Source of the DNA: Pseudomonas lini
Lineage (GTDB): Bacteria > Pseudomonadota > Gammaproteobacteria > Pseudomonadales > Pseudomonadaceae
Assembly: GCF_964063345.1 (NCBI RefSeq)
Contig: NZ_OZ061318.1
Span: 1,736,001-1,800,000, forward strand
Length of the DNA stretch: 64,000 nt
Direction of reading: 5' to 3'
This document shows, piece by piece, positions 63,594-64,000 of this stretch (within the stretch, counting starts at the first letter, position 1; every line of letters starts with the position of its first letter). Made by a program: the position numbers and the translations under genes. The notes under the pieces were generated by a model, which saw nothing but the letters and a program-made list of their open reading frames with translations, made no database searches and was not told where the DNA came from.

Positions 63594-64000
63594 ATGAAAC
63601 CCACGCGCCTATTGCTGATCTGGCTAGCAATGCTGTTGGCCATCGGCATCGTGCTGGGCACTTTGCGGGCACTGGACATCCCGATTCCATCGAGCCTTTT
63701 ATCGATCAACTGGGGATTACTGTTAGCGCTGCTGGCCTTGGCGATATTCGACGCCCTTCGCCTCAAACGCCTGCCCTCACCGCGCCTGCGCCGACACATG
63801 CCCGGCAGCCTGGCGTTGGGTCGGTGGAGTGAAGTGCGGCTGGACGTTGAACATGCGTTCGCTCAACCGCTGAACGTGCAGCTTTTCGACCATGTGCCAC
63901 CGGGACTGAGTTTCGAAAACCTGCCCCTGTCCGTCGAACTGCAACCCGGTCTGCAGAGCCAGATTGGCTATCGGCTGCGCCCGCTCAAACGCGGCCACTT
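63594..64000 (+). CDS. DUF58 domain protein, 5' part only
   Basis: Begins MKPTRLLLIWLAMLLAIG and has two hydrophobic segments (about 6-24 and 40-55), then RLRRHMPGSLALGRWSEVRLD and PPGLSFENLPLSVELQPG, the usual N-terminal beta part of DUF58 proteins. Cut by the right window edge after about 135 codons, so the von Willebrand-like part is not visible. It follows moxR-like gene, as in most such operons. Confidence 0.85.
   Translation, partial: MKPTRLLLIWLAMLLAIGIVLGTLRALDIPIPSSLLSINWGLLLALLALAIFDALRLKRLPSPRLRRHMPGSLALGRWSEVRLDVEHAFAQPLNVQLFDHVPPGLSFENLPLSVELQPGLQSQIGYRLRPLKRGH

Overview
The window is a high-GC Pseudomonas chromosome segment, most likely from the P. fluorescens group. The evidence is the arc (arginine deiminase) operon with a DUF5064 gene, the glycine-cleavage locus driven by a GcsR-type regulator, MvaT as the H-NS-like protein, an OprD porin, and many REPIN repeats of the kinds typical of fluorescent pseudomonads. 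No phage, IS element, integrase, plasmid function, rRNA or CRISPR array was seen. Almost everything looks like core or conserved accessory genome.

Layout. 1-7.5 kb: the 5' part of alkA and an arcD paralog point left; arcD-arcA-arcB-arcC-DUF5064 (anaerobic arginine fermentation) points right, behind a candidate ANR box. 7.7-15.8 kb: gcsR, then gcvH-gcvP-sdaA-gcvT (glycine to serine to pyruvate) behind a sigma54 promoter and three 18-bp operator-like palindromes. 16-18.4 kb: a cold-shock gene, an RDD membrane protein, nadA and tRNA-Lys. 18.5-30.7 kb, all leftward: queC, queE, the Tol-Pal operon (ybgC-tolQRAB-pal-cpoB), ruvCAB, yebC and aspS. 30.8-35.5 kb: a zinc-ribbon gene, an RHH gene, a cold-shock domain fused to membrane helices, slyX, a HIT protein and oprD. 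35.6-49.2 kb: a small MscS channel, yajQ, a panE-like reductase, an unpaired sensor kinase, a cobalamin adenosyltransferase, a Nudix-ThiE fusion, a GST, argJ, secA, dciA and a HerA/YjgR-type ATPase. 49.4-57.8 kb: a chemoreceptor, a three-gene glycosyltransferase/deacetylase/flippase-like operon, a 58-residue ORF, purU, mvaT and sbcB. 58-64 kb: six tightly overlapping or adjacent genes, RDD-SpoIIM-DUF4129-DUF4350-MoxR-DUF58, cut by the window end.

How the genes work together. The left third is amino-acid catabolism: arginine to ornithine with ATP, and glycine/serine to one-carbon units and pyruvate; purU further right also handles one-carbon pools. The centre is envelope integrity (Tol-Pal), Holliday-junction processing and tRNA/queuosine functions. 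The right part holds secretion, replication-loading and poorly characterised membrane systems.

The least understood systems are the RDD/SpoIIM/DUF4129/DUF4350/MoxR/DUF58 operon, the glycosyltransferase operon and the membrane-tethered cold-shock protein. The best regulatory signals are the GcsR-like operators upstream of gcvH, a nested inverted-repeat set upstream of the cold-shock gene, and a REPIN inserted inside another REPIN.
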